17,726 nucleotides of DNA, from the NCBI RefSeq assembly GCF_946477055.1, contig NZ_CAMKXG010000044.1, positions 1 through 17,726 on the forward strand, given 5' to 3'. Each line of letters opens with the position of its first letter. Positions within the stretch are counted from its first letter, which is position 1. This DNA comes from Lonsdalea britannica. GTDB lineage: Bacteria > Pseudomonadota > Gammaproteobacteria > Enterobacterales > Enterobacteriaceae. Shown piece by piece: positions 7,027 to 14,721 of the stretch. A model generated the notes under the pieces. That model searched no databases and was not told the origin of the DNA. It worked only from the letters and a program-made list of their open reading frames with translations. A program made the position numbers and the translations under genes.

Positions 7027-8409
7027 TTAACCGTTGGCTATCTGCTCAGAAGGTGCTGGTTTGTAGGCAATAATCCCCAGGAGTAGCCCGCTCAGGAACA
7101 TATATTCTTCCATGTAATGATCTAATAATATTCTGTCGACCATTGATCGGAAGAAAAATCCACTTGATAGAATTAATAGCACTACGCCGACGGTTTTGTT
7201 TTCTTTGAAAAAGGCGCGAATGGATATTTTAAATATCATAATATTATAAATAACCCAAAGCAGAATTCCGATAACACCATATTGCAAACCATATTCCAAA
7301 ATACCGCTGTGGCTATGGCTGATATCGATCAGCGGATTATGATATTTCTCATGCAATCGTTGTAAAAAGGCAGTTTTACTGGTGCCAATACCTAACGGAT
7401 GTTCAAAAATAAAATCCGTAGCCTGATGGACATAGGCAATACGACATGCGTTGGAATGACTGACGGGTGTACCGTCTGCATGAACGGGTATTACGCGTTC
7501 GGGGCTATTAAATATAAAACAAAAGCTATTGCTGGGGGCATTCCAACCAATTTCTACATCCTCCCTGATGCTTTTCCAGCGTGGATCTTTTTCATAAGAA
7601 AATAGACCAACGCTTACCACAGTCGAGAGAATAAGCAGTGTATAGATACTTAGTTTCCACAAATTAATAGCATGGATTTTTCTGATAATGAATATCAGGC
7701 TGATGGATAATATTCCGAAGATCATACCCACCGTTCCCCAGCGGGTATTTGCCAGCCCGGTAGCGATGACGTTAGAGATAATCAACGCGACCACAACGCC
7801 GGTATTCAACGTCAGCAGACGCCGATTTTCCAATATGCGTAATAGTAAATCAGAAAAAATGATGATACTTATCAGGTTGATTTGAAAGCTGAGTTCCAGA
7901 CGTGATGTGAAGATATAGGTTTCTCCCCACATAATGACGCCGGAATTGAAATAGATAAACGCGATCGTCAAAATATGGAGAAAAATGGGTGCCCAAAAAC
8001 TCAAAATGACGGCGGTAATTATTTTTTTATAGCTTAGGTTTGGAAAGTTGAATACAACAATCGCATGAAAAACCAAACCATAAATAAATAGCATGAGCGG
8101 CCTCATCCATTGACTTTGCCAGGCTCTCAATGCGTCATGTAAATGGGGTGAAAGTAATAGCGCACAGGATAGTGTTACGGCGGTCATTATGCCTAACACC
8201 GTTAATGCATTTTTTAATTTACCTGTGTCTAAATTTTGCAAAAAGCGTCGGTCTTTAAAAAACAGTAACAATGAAAAGACGAAGGCACTGTAAATAAGTA
8301 AATTCCGATGGAAAGGTAAGAGGTTATTGGGAATAGCCCAAAAAGAGCACAGCAATAACGTTATTATCAGTAAAAATAGCGCAATGGGTTTATGGCTAGA
8401 TATCGACAT
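7027..8409 (-). CDS. waaL: O-antigen ligase WaaL
   Basis: This 460-aa polytopic inner-membrane protein has about 10-12 hydrophobic segments from residue 9 on and a large periplasmic loop around residues 275-370, the layout of WaaL/Wzy_C proteins. WaaL moves O-antigen from undecaprenyl pyrophosphate to the finished lipid A-core on the periplasmic side. ISHSHSGILEYGLQYGVIG (363-381) contains the conserved loop histidine, and R223 in NTRWGTVG and the RWKSIRE segment (277-283) supply the basic residues expected of the family. I place the start at ATG 8409, because GGAAGG lies five bases upstream; an in-frame TTG at 8442 would add 11 polar residues without a better binding site. The gene is visibly AT-richer than waaC-waaF-hldD, as is common for this exchangeable gene. 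A Wzy polymerase is less likely in this position. Confidence 0.88.
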   Translation of the reverse strand: MSISSHKPIALFLLIITLLLCSFWAIPNNLLPFHRNLLIYSAFVFSLLLFFKDRRFLQNLDTGKLKNALTVLGIMTAVTLSCALLLSPHLHDALRAWQSQWMRPLMLFIYGLVFHAIVVFNFPNLSYKKIITAVILSFWAPIFLHILTIAFIYFNSGVIMWGETYIFTSRLELSFQINLISIIIFSDLLLRILENRRLLTLNTGVVVALIISNVIATGLANTRWGTVGMIFGILSISLIFIIRKIHAINLWKLSIYTLLILSTVVSVGLFSYEKDPRWKSIREDVEIGWNAPSNSFCFIFNSPERVIPVHADGTPVSHSNACRIAYVHQATDFIFEHPLGIGTSKTAFLQRLHEKYHNPLIDISHSHSGILEYGLQYGVIGILLWVIYNIMIFKISIRAFFKENKTVGVVLLILSSGFFFRSMVDRILLDHYMEEYMFLSGLLLGIIAYKPAPSEQIANG

Positions 8410-8519
8410 AGTTACCTTCCGGGAAGAATCCCCAGCTCCCAATTTTTCATTTTGTATGTTTTAGTATAATCATGGTTAAACATGACATTAAAACAGCCCA
8501 ATTATGAGGAGGAATATTC
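8410..8519 (-). promoter_or_regulatory. waaC-waaL spacer with possible waaL promoter
   Basis: This 110-bp AT-rich spacer separates waaL from waaC. On the minus strand it holds TATACT (-10-like, near 8473-8478) with a weak TTAATG 17 bases upstream, and an imperfect TCATG/CATGA repeat between them. No intrinsic terminator for waaC is seen, so waaL may be read both from the hldD operon and from here. Confidence 0.3.
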
Positions 8520-9515
8520 TTATTTGTCATTTTTTATAGTCAGAAAGCATGATTTTTCATCGAGCGGCAAGCGAGAAAAAATATCATCGCTCGTTATTGA
8601 ACGCATCGTTTTATCATGAGATACGACAGCGATTTGATTTTTCCCGTACCCCCCAATTAATCCCGGATCTGTCGGGCCATAGAGCGTAATATTTGGCCGA
8701 TCGAGCGCCGCCGTCAGATGACTGAGCCCGGTATCTACTGAGACAACGGCTTTAGCTCCGGCCAATACCGTCGATACCTGTTCCAGATTCAGTCGCGGCA
8801 GAACGTCGACATGGGGGAAACCTTTCGCGAGTCGCTCTGCGCGCTGATGCTCATGTTCCGCTCCCCACGGCAGTTTGATACGCAGACCACTCGGTTGCAT
8901 CAGTGCGATCAGTTCGCGCCAGTGATCTTCCGGCCAGTGCTTTTCGTCGCGGGTGGTGGCGTGCAGAAAGACCAGATAACGCCCGGCGTCTTCTGGCGGT
9001 GAAGCCAAGAATTTAGCGGCAATCGCGTAATCCCCGGTGTCTGCAGGACGGCGATAGTTCAGGCTGATAGCAAACAGTTCACGAATGCGCTCGACGGCAT
9101 GCTGCTCGCGCGCCACCCGATGGCGGTATTGATAAAACCAGCTGGCCAGCGGCTCGCGAGCGCTCTTCCAGTCCAGCCCGTGCTTATTTCCTCGTGCCAG
9201 ACGCGTGACCAGCAGCGCGCTTTTGATCAGTCCCTGCGCGTCGATGACCGCGTCGTAACGCCGGGACCGCAGCAGCCGCTTGAACGTTGAACGCTCCTGG
9301 CGAACGGCGGCGCTGAACCAATTTTTGCGCCAGCGGCGAATCGCAACCGGAATCACCCGGTCAACGGCCGGGTGCCAGCCAGGGATCTGGGCAAATCCCT
9401 CTTCCACCACCCAGTCGAACTGGATGCCTGGCACGGCGTGCATAGCGTCGGTCAACGCGGGAAGGGTGTGCAGAACATCTCCCATGGAGGAGGTTTTTAC
9501 GATCAGCACTCTCAT
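8520..9515 (-). CDS. waaC: LPS heptosyltransferase I WaaC
   Basis: This 331-aa GT9 enzyme transfers the first heptose from ADP-heptose to Kdo of Kdo2-lipid A in the cytoplasm. The key residues known from E. coli WaaC are all present: D13 in TSSMGDVLHTLPA, K192 in RDEKHW, E222 in WGAEHEHQR and D261 in SVDTGLSHLTAAL. The sequence follows E. coli WaaC closely up to GPTDPGLIGGYGKNQ (280-294). The last 35 or so residues (from VVSHDKTM) differ from the E. coli protein, make it about 12 residues longer than the usual 319, and are encoded by clearly AT-richer DNA, like the waaL gene that follows. This suggests a recombination join inside the 3' end. Its ATG overlaps the waaF stop by four bases, so the two are translationally coupled. 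Confidence 0.97.
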   Translation of the reverse strand: MRVLIVKTSSMGDVLHTLPALTDAMHAVPGIQFDWVVEEGFAQIPGWHPAVDRVIPVAIRRWRKNWFSAAVRQERSTFKRLLRSRRYDAVIDAQGLIKSALLVTRLARGNKHGLDWKSAREPLASWFYQYRHRVAREQHAVERIRELFAISLNYRRPADTGDYAIAAKFLASPPEDAGRYLVFLHATTRDEKHWPEDHWRELIALMQPSGLRIKLPWGAEHEHQRAERLAKGFPHVDVLPRLNLEQVSTVLAGAKAVVSVDTGLSHLTAALDRPNITLYGPTDPGLIGGYGKNQIAVVSHDKTMRSITSDDIFSRLPLDEKSCFLTIKNDK

Positions 9516-10564
9516 GCCTGCGCTCCTCGCTCATTCACATGCTTTTCCAACGCGTTCAACACCTGTTGCGGCTGAATGTCGATCAGACTCTGGTGGTAAC
9601 CCTGCTCCGCGTCGCCTTTGCGCACGCGATGATAGCCGCTGATCAAGCGGATCACTTCCGCCTCTCTGGAGAGTGGCGGAGTAAAGTCGGGGCTGCTGGG
9701 ACCGTAGAGAGCGACGAGTGGACGATTGAGCGCGGCGGCGACATGCATTAGCCCGGAGTCGTTGCTGACTACGGCGCGGCAGGCGGCGAGCAGCACGACG
9801 GCCTGATCCAACGAGGTATTACCCGCCAGATTGAAGCAAAACGTCTTCGCCTCTGTCGTCAGGGTGTCGCGAATGTCTTCGCCCGCCTGACGGTCATTGG
9901 CCGAACCGAACAGCGCCACCTGATAGCCGCGTTCGATCAGCGCCTGAGCCAATGCGCCATAGTGGTAATGCGGCCAGCGTTTGGCAGGGCCAAATTCCGC
10001 ACCGGGACAGAATCCGATCAGCGGTCGCTCGCCCGGCAGGCTGAACTCGGCGATGGCCGCCGCAATTTCGGCCTCGGAGACCTGTAGCTGCGGCCATGGC
10101 AGCGACGCGGGGAGATCGTTCGCACTACTAATGGTTTTCGAGTCATAGCCGAGTGCGACGTAACGCTGCACCATCAGCGGAAAGGCCGCTTTATCCAATA
10201 CGCGGACATCATTCAACAGCCCGTAGCGCATTTCACCGCGCCAGCCGGTACGCTGCGGTATCTGCGCGAAGAATGGCACCAATGCGGATTTGAATGAGTT
10301 GGGCAGCACGTACGCGCGATCGTAGCGCTGGGGGCGAAGAGCGACCCCCAGACGACGGCGTTCGCCCAGTTGCAGCGCGCCGTGGCCCAGCGGCATGGCT
10401 AGCGCCTGATTGACTTCCGGCATGCGAGCCAGCAGCGGACGGCACCAGGCCGGTGCCATCACGTCGATGACGGCATCCGGGTGTTCGGCCTTGAGTGTGC
10501 GATAAAGACTGTGCGACATCATCATGTCGCCAACCCAGGACGGGCCGATTACCAGAATTTTCAT
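9512..10564 (-). CDS. waaF: LPS heptosyltransferase II WaaF
   Basis: This 350-aa GT9 enzyme adds heptose II to heptose I of the inner core, using ADP-L-glycero-D-manno-heptose. It matches E. coli WaaF almost end to end: IGPSWVGDMMMS (residues 6-17, with D13 the likely catalytic residue), YVLPNSFKSAL, TGWRGEMRYGLLNDVR, GFCPGAEFGPAKRWP and the donor-site motif SNDSGLMHVAAALNRP. It starts at ATG 10564, 31 bases after the hldD stop, and overlaps waaC by ATGA, so hldD-waaF-waaC form one operon in the order found in most enterobacteria. Nothing is unusual about it. Confidence 0.98.
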   Translation of the reverse strand: MKILVIGPSWVGDMMMSHSLYRTLKAEHPDAVIDVMAPAWCRPLLARMPEVNQALAMPLGHGALQLGERRRLGVALRPQRYDRAYVLPNSFKSALVPFFAQIPQRTGWRGEMRYGLLNDVRVLDKAAFPLMVQRYVALGYDSKTISSANDLPASLPWPQLQVSEAEIAAAIAEFSLPGERPLIGFCPGAEFGPAKRWPHYHYGALAQALIERGYQVALFGSANDRQAGEDIRDTLTTEAKTFCFNLAGNTSLDQAVVLLAACRAVVSNDSGLMHVAAALNRPLVALYGPSSPDFTPPLSREAEVIRLISGYHRVRKGDAEQGYHQSLIDIQPQQVLNALEKHVNERGAQA

Positions 10565-10595
10565 ACCGTTCGAGATCCCCTACGGTCACGCAGGA

Positions 10596-11528
10596 TTATG
10601 CGTCGCGGTTAAGCCAGGCCATGTAGTCGGCTACGCCTTCAGCGACGGAGTGGAACGGTTTGTCATAACCGGCCGCGCGCAGTTTGGTCAGATCCGCCTG
10701 CGTGTAGGACTGATAGCGGCCCTGCAGTTTTTCCGGGAAGGGAATGTACTCAACGCTGCCGGTTTTGTGGTAATCCAGTACGGCGTCGGCGACGGCCTGG
10801 AATGACTCAGCACGGCCGGTTCCGCAGTTGAAAATACCGGATACGCCCTGCTTCCAGAACCACAGGTTCACGGCGGCGACGTCGGCGACATAAACGAAGT
10901 CGCGTTTGAAGTTTTCGCTACCGGAGAACAGCTTCGGATTTTCGCCCTGGTGGATCTGCTGGTTCAGGTGGAACGCCACGCTGGCCATGCTGCCTTTATG
11001 ACCTTCGCGCGGTCCGTAGACGTTGAAATAGCGGAAGCCGCAGATTTGGGAGCCAGCGTGCGGCAGAATTTCACGCACGTACTGATCGAACAGGAACTTG
11101 GAGTAGCCGTATACATTCAGCGGTTGTTCGAACTGACGCTCTTCCACGAAGTTGTTGCTGCGTCCGCCATAGGTGGCGGCGGAAGAGGCATACAGGAAGG
11201 GAATGCTGCGTTCCAGACAGTAATGCAGCACCTCTTTTGAGTACTGATAGTTGTTATCCATCATGTACTTGCCGTCCCACTCGGTGGTGGAAGAGCAGGC
11301 GCCCTCATGGAAAATCGCTTCGATATCACCCAAATCGTCGCCGGCGACGATATTGGCGATGAAATCTTCTTTGTCGATGTAGTCGGCGATATCCAGATCC
11401 GCGAGGTTGGCGAACTTGGTGCCGTCTTTCAGGTTATCAACTACCAGAATGTCGCGGTAACCCGTGTCATTCAACGCTTTTACGATATTGCTGCCGATGA
11501 AACCGGCGCCGCCAGTCACGATAATCAT
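10596..11528 (-). CDS. hldD: ADP-L-glycero-D-manno-heptose 6-epimerase HldD
   Basis: HldD converts ADP-D-glycero-D-manno-heptose to the L-glycero form, the donor used by WaaC, WaaF and WaaQ. The protein has exactly the 310-aa length of E. coli HldD when started at ATG 11528. It is an extended short-chain dehydrogenase: [10 protein letters not shown] (residues 5-14) binds [12 protein letters not shown] (115-122) holds the catalytic Ser region, and Y140 with K144 in YGYSK form the catalytic pair known from E. coli. An in-frame GTG at 11573 would add 15 residues, but that part overlaps the leader hairpin and is not in the family; AAGGG lies about 9 bases before ATG 11528. It is the first gene of hldD-waaF-waaC. 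Confidence 0.98.
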   Translation of the reverse strand: MIIVTGGAGFIGSNIVKALNDTGYRDILVVDNLKDGTKFANLADLDIADYIDKEDFIANIVAGDDLGDIEAIFHEGACSSTTEWDGKYMMDNNYQYSKEVLHYCLERSIPFLYASSAATYGGRSNNFVEERQFEQPLNVYGYSKFLFDQYVREILPHAGSQICGFRYFNVYGPREGHKGSMASVAFHLNQQIHQGENPKLFSGSENFKRDFVYVADVAAVNLWFWKQGVSGIFNCGTGRAESFQAVADAVLDYHKTGSVEYIPFPEKLQGRYQSYTQADLTKLRAAGYDKPFHSVAEGVADYMAWLNRDA

Positions 11529-11554
11529 GGGAATGACCCTTGCTAAGCTGTTAA

Positions 11555-11573
11555 GTGAGGCACCGCGCCTCAC
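11555..11573 (-). other. Hairpin in the hldD leader
   Basis: GTGAGGC (11555-11561) and GCCTCAC (11567-11573) form a perfect 7-bp stem with a 5-base loop, within the hldD 5' leader between the likely promoter and the ribosome binding site. No T run follows in either direction, so it is more likely an mRNA-stabilising or regulatory structure than a terminator. Confidence 0.5.
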
Positions 11574-11580
11574 GCTATCT

Positions 11581-11612
11581 ATTGGGCGCTATCATAGCAT
11601 TTCATTTTCCAG
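11581..11612 (-). promoter_or_regulatory. Probable hldD promoter, possible heat-shock overlap
   Basis: On the minus strand there is an extended -10 box, TGC followed by TATGAT (11591-11596), that would start transcription near 11584, with no good -35. Overlapping it are CTGGAAA (11606-11612) and CGCCCAAT (11581-11588), 17 bases apart, which loosely resemble the sigma-32 boxes CTTGAAA and CCCCATNT. E. coli hldD (rfaD/htrM) is known as a heat-inducible gene, so a double promoter is plausible here. Confidence 0.4.
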
Positions 11613-11626
11613 CGGACAGCCTGGCA

Positions 11627-12580
11627 TTATTTTTCTGTCGGCGGGGTACTGATGATGGGATCGCCCATCCAGGTCTGCCAACGTTGCTTGAGATAGACGA
11701 CGGGAGCGCTGTGGCTCATGTTCTCGCCAAGTTGGCTAAGCACCTGCGGTTGAGGCATCGGCGACAACGGGCGTTTAGCCCGGCACTGCTGTGGCGAACG
11801 GAACGTGTGTTTCGAGGCGGTATAAACCGGCAAAGGTCGGTACCGCTGGGGTTCCTGAGGTTCGTTTAATAGCTGGCTAGGCCGCACCAAGACGATATCG
11901 GAGGGCAGCGTGGGCAACATTTGTTGCAGTACGCGGATGGTATTGGGATGCGGATGGCCGATAGCGATGGCGGAGCCGTTGCGGCGAGCCAGCTCAACGG
12001 CTCGACTGAACTGTTGACGAATGTCGGCTTCGTTCTGACTATCATCCAGAAACACTCTGCGTTTGACGACTTTGACGCCAGTGCCTTCCGCCGCGCGGCT
12101 GGCCTGGCTGCTGCCTATCGTCATACTGTCCAAAAAGTAGAGATGATAAGCGGTCATGGCCTGCATGACTTTCTGCATCCCCGGCAGGCTGGCGGTCATG
12201 GCGCTGCCCATATGGTTATTCAGCCCGACGGCGTAAGGTACTTTGCCGACCGCTTCACGCAGAATGCGTTGAACTTCTTCGCTGCTCATGTCCGGTCGAA
12301 GTGTGTCTCGCTCTAGCGGCTGCTTGCTCATCGGTGCCATAGGCAAATGGATCAGGACTTCGCGGCCCTGCTGGTGGGCTTCCGTCGCCATCTCTCGCGC
12401 GTTCGGCGCGTTTGGCAATACCGCGACGGAAATGGCCGTCGGCATGGCCAACACCTGACGTTCATTGTGGAGGCGGTAGCCGAAGTCGTCGATAACGATA
12501 GACAGTTTGCCTGCCCAGGCGGGAACCATCAGACCACACAGGGTAATAGCCGAGATAACGCGAAAAATGAATGGACGCAA
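11627..12580 (-). CDS. yibQ: Divergent polysaccharide deacetylase family protein YibQ
   Basis: This 317-aa protein of the divergent polysaccharide deacetylase family (YibQ) has a signal peptide (residues 1-23, ending PAWA before GKLS), so it is periplasmic. Family motifs visible are IVIDDFGY (28-35, metal-binding Asp pair D31-D32), IHLPMAPM and LNNHMGSAMT, and GHPHPNT near the end of the domain. The C-terminal 70 or so residues are Pro/Gln-rich and probably disordered. The start is a TTG at 12580: AGGAAGG lies five bases upstream within the end of envC, the signal peptide follows at once, and only two bases separate it from the envC stop. It is co-transcribed with envC as in E. coli. The true substrate of YibQ is not known to me. 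Confidence 0.92.
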   Translation of the reverse strand: MRPFIFRVISAITLCGLMVPAWAGKLSIVIDDFGYRLHNERQVLAMPTAISVAVLPNAPNAREMATEAHQQGREVLIHLPMAPMSKQPLERDTLRPDMSSEEVQRILREAVGKVPYAVGLNNHMGSAMTASLPGMQKVMQAMTAYHLYFLDSMTIGSSQASRAAEGTGVKVVKRRVFLDDSQNEADIRQQFSRAVELARRNGSAIAIGHPHPNTIRVLQQMLPTLPSDIVLVRPSQLLNEPQEPQRYRPLPVYTASKHTFRSPQQCRAKRPLSPMPQPQVLSQLGENMSHSAPVVYLKQRWQTWMGDPIISTPPTEK

Positions 12581-12582
12581 AA

Positions 12583-13860
12583 CTACCTTCCTAACCAGGG
12601 GAGTGGGTTAACGGCCTGACCTTGACGTCGAATTTCGAAATAGAGCGCCGGCTGGCTTTGTCCGCCGCTGGTGCCGACGAGCGCAATAGGTTGTCCTGCC
12701 TTGACCTTGTCGCCGACGGACACCAGTGCGCTCTGGTTATATCCATACAGGCTCATGTCACCTTTACCGTGTTCGACCACCACCATCAGACCGTAGCCTT
12801 GCAGCCAGTCGGCCATGAGCACGCTGCCGTCGGCGATGGCTTTGACCTCGGTGCCTTCCTGCGCCCCGATCACCAGGCCTTTCCAGCGGAGTTCACCCTG
12901 CAATGGCTCGCCGTAACGGTGCAGGGTTTGACCGCGAATCGGCCAGACGGCCTGTCCATCAGGTCTTCCCAGCCCGCCGGTGCGCGCCATCAGAGAACGT
13001 TCGCTATCGGTGGGGGTATAACGGGTGCCGCTGCGTTTTGCCTTATCTTCTTTCTCTCTGACGCGTGCCGCCTCTCGGGCTTCGCGCTCGGCGCGCGCGC
13101 GCGCGTCCCGTTCGGCGCGGGCGATTTTGTCGCGCAGACGGGTTTCGTTCTGACGCAGTTCGGTCAACTGCTGCTGATCTTTTTCCAGCGTGCTTTCGAG
13201 CGTGCTCAGCGTTTTCTGGCGTTCTCCCTGGGCCTGTTCCAGGGTTTTCTGCTGCTGCTGCTGTTCACTGAGCAAACTTTGCTGACGTGCCAGCCGATCG
13301 CCCAGCGCCTCTTTTTGCTGGGCGAGGTCGGTGCGGGTTTGCTGCAGATGCGCGATAGATTCCTGACGGGCCTGATTCAGATAGCCGAAATACGCCAGAA
13401 TACGTTCGCGACGCTGGCTTTCCTCGCCGCTCAGAATGAGTTGAATTCCGCTGTGCTGACCCTGACGGAAGGCTGCATCCAGCTGCTGTGAGAGCAATTG
13501 CTCCTGCGTTTTCTGGCGCGACTGCAGTTTGGCAATGGAGGCGTTCAGGGTTTTAATTTCCTGCGCCAGGTTCTCCAATGTGCCGCGCGTTTCCCTCAGC
13601 TGACGGCTGGATTGTGAAATCGACTGTTCCTGGCGTTTTAACTGCTCCAACAGAGCGCTGCGTCGCTGTTGCTGCTCTTTCACGCTTTTCTCTTTAGCAG
13701 CGATATTCTGCTGCAGAGATTTGAGTTGCTGCTGACTGTCGTCGGCTCCGCTGCGGAACGGCAACAGCAAAGCGCCAATGCATAATGCACTGGCGTAGCG
13801 AAGTCGCCGACGTTGGCGGTCAGTTGACCCTAACGGTACAGAAAACGCGCTTTTATTCAT
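12583..13860 (-). CDS. envC: Murein hydrolase activator EnvC
   Basis: EnvC is a periplasmic protein recruited by FtsEX to the septum, where it activates the amidases AmiA and AmiB to split daughter-cell peptidoglycan. The 425-aa protein has an N-terminal signal (about residues 1-39, with an Arg-rich n-region and a cut near SGA-DD), a long Gln/Arg/Glu-rich coiled coil (about 42-265), and a C-terminal LytM/M23 domain (about 305-425) from PIRGQTLHRYGE to NPLPWLGR. As in other EnvC proteins the LytM domain lacks the zinc-binding histidines, so it is an activator and not an enzyme. Length and sequence match E. coli EnvC (419 aa). ATG 13860 is nine bases after a degraded sequence that looks like the end of gpmM. 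Confidence 0.97.
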   Translation of the reverse strand: MNKSAFSVPLGSTDRQRRRLRYASALCIGALLLPFRSGADDSQQQLKSLQQNIAAKEKSVKEQQQRRSALLEQLKRQEQSISQSSRQLRETRGTLENLAQEIKTLNASIAKLQSRQKTQEQLLSQQLDAAFRQGQHSGIQLILSGEESQRRERILAYFGYLNQARQESIAHLQQTRTDLAQQKEALGDRLARQQSLLSEQQQQQKTLEQAQGERQKTLSTLESTLEKDQQQLTELRQNETRLRDKIARAERDARARAEREAREAARVREKEDKAKRSGTRYTPTDSERSLMARTGGLGRPDGQAVWPIRGQTLHRYGEPLQGELRWKGLVIGAQEGTEVKAIADGSVLMADWLQGYGLMVVVEHGKGDMSLYGYNQSALVSVGDKVKAGQPIALVGTSGGQSQPALYFEIRRQGQAVNPLPWLGR

Positions 13861-13869
13861 GATGATGGA

Positions 13870-13995
13870 TTATTCCACGATGCACAGCCGCTGACCAGTT
13901 GTCTCACTCAGGGTTTCTATTACCAACTGTGTGCGAGAGATGCCGACGCAGGCCGCAATGAGATCAATAATAGATAAGTGGAAGCGTCTCCGCAT
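13870..13995 (-). pseudogene. gpmM: Remnant of the gpmM 3' end (41 codons)
   Basis: Reading leftward, an open frame from 13995 to TAA at 13870-13872 ends in TGQRLCIVE-stop. The C-terminus of E. coli GpmM (cofactor-independent phosphoglycerate mutase) is TGKPLFIVE-stop, so six of nine residues and the stop agree. A weaker LS-x-I match lies about 30 residues earlier. In E. coli gpmM is the gene directly upstream of envC on the same strand, and this remnant ends nine bases before envC. The other 480 or so codons of gpmM are missing: the gap to yibN is only 293 bp. The ATG at 13995 has no ribosome binding site and the frame stays open a little further upstream. A chance match or an unrelated small gene remains possible. 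Confidence 0.62.
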
Positions 13996-14004
13996 AAAAT
14001 GATT

Positions 14005-14045
14005 GCGCGTGCCGCTTTCTGGCGGGTTTTTATGTAGCTACGCGC
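14005..14045. repeat. Inverted repeat in the envC-yibN spacer
   Basis: GCGCGT (14005-14010) and ACGCGC (14040-14045) enclose a smaller CCGC/GCGG stem that is followed by a run of five T on the plus strand. It looks like a weak rightward terminator inside a larger stem, but no rightward gene precedes it. It might be a leftover of the gpmM region. Confidence 0.35.
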
Positions 14046-14097
14046 AGATTCACTCGGCGATATTGGCTTTCAGGCTGTAATTGCCCTATCGCGCAGG

Positions 14098-14103
14098 TAT
14101 ACT
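14098..14103 (+). promoter_or_regulatory. Candidate -10 box of yibN
   Basis: TATACT matches five of six bases of the -10 consensus, 50 bases before the yibN ATG. The hexamer 17 bases upstream (CTGTAA) is a poor -35. This is the best promoter candidate for the rightward yibN-secB-gpsA-cysE operon. Confidence 0.45.
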
Positions 14104-14153
14104 CAAACACCTCAATATTGATTGCTTAACTGATTCCGGAGTCGTTACACCTC

Positions 14154-14597
14154 ATGCAAGACATTATGCAAGAGATCATGCCATTCGTTAGCAGACACCC
14201 GATCCTCAGCCTGGCTTGGGTTGTGTTGCTTGTTCTGGTCATCGTGCTTACGTTTAAGAGTAAGTTTTCGAAGGTGAAGGATGTTGCTCGTACAGAAGCA
14301 ATCCGACTGATTAACAAAGAAGATGCGGTCGTTGTGGATCTGCGTACGCGCGAAGAGTATCGCCGTGGACACATCGCCAGCTCCATCAACCTGTTACCTA
14401 ACGATATTAAAAACGGTAGCCTGGGCGAACTCGAAAAGCACAAGGCTCAGCCCGTCATCGTGGTCTGCGCTAACGGGATGTCCTCTCGTCAGTCAGCCGA
14501 GCAGCTCTTTAACGCGGGCTTTACCCGTGTTGTGATTCTGAAAGACGGTCTTGCGGGCTGGAGCGGTGAAAACCTGCCATTGGTTCGCGGCAAGTAA
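14154..14597 (+). CDS. yibN: Membrane-anchored rhodanese-like protein YibN
   Basis: This 147-aa protein has one N-terminal membrane segment (about residues 18-35) followed by a cytoplasmic rhodanese domain (about 43-143) with [12 protein letters not shown] and [11 protein letters not shown]. The active loop reads CANGMSSR, so the catalytic cysteine is present; in E. coli YibN, as I recall it, the loop has Asp in that place, so this homologue may be an active sulfurtransferase. The N-terminus carries a 12-base near-repeat (ATGCAAGACATT then ATGCAAGAGATC). Starting at the second ATG (14166) would give the 143-aa E. coli length, but the ribosome binding site GGAG (14138-14141) suits the first. 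E. coli YibN has been linked to YidC/Sec membrane insertion, which would fit its place next to secB. It ends in the conserved NLPLVRGK. Confidence 0.92.
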   Translation: MQDIMQEIMPFVSRHPILSLAWVVLLVLVIVLTFKSKFSKVKDVARTEAIRLINKEDAVVVDLRTREEYRRGHIASSINLLPNDIKNGSLGELEKHKAQPVIVVCANGMSSRQSAEQLFNAGFTRVVILKDGLAGWSGENLPLVRGK

Positions 14598-14721
14598 CAG
14601 AGACGGCCGTGCGTCGCGTCCGCGGCAATGATTGACCGGGCGCGGGGCCCTTAGCGCTGGCGTTGACTTTCCGCAGACAGGGAAGCGCGTCAAGGAAATC
14701 TAACAAAAGGTATTTTTAACT
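14598..14721 (+). other. yibN-secB spacer lacking grxC
   Basis: In E. coli and many relatives grxC (glutaredoxin 3) lies between yibN and secB. This spacer has only 124 bp, GC-rich and with no CPYC-type motif in any frame. Several short GC inverted repeats (such as GCGC around GGGGCCC near 14640-14657) are present, and AAAAGG at 14704-14709 is the secB ribosome binding site. Confidence 0.6.

Noticed and set aside
8410..8442. Upstream TTG start for waaL
   Set aside because: It adds 11 polar residues before the first membrane segment, while GGAAGG lies at an ideal distance before ATG 8409.
12472..12480. GGCGGTAGC, an exact match to part of the ops element
   Set aside because: It lies inside yibQ on the antisense strand, with no promoter or gene start downstream of it.
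12622..13491. 289-codon ORF antisense to envC
   Set aside because: It is a mirror of the repetitive Gln/Arg/Glu coiled coil of envC, which leaves the opposite frame free of stops. The protein is Phe/Leu-rich without domain features.
14635..14704. Possible grxC tail in the yibN-secB spacer
   Set aside because: One frame reads ALSAGVD, slightly like the end of glutaredoxin 3, but the match is too short and the frame does not continue in a related way.
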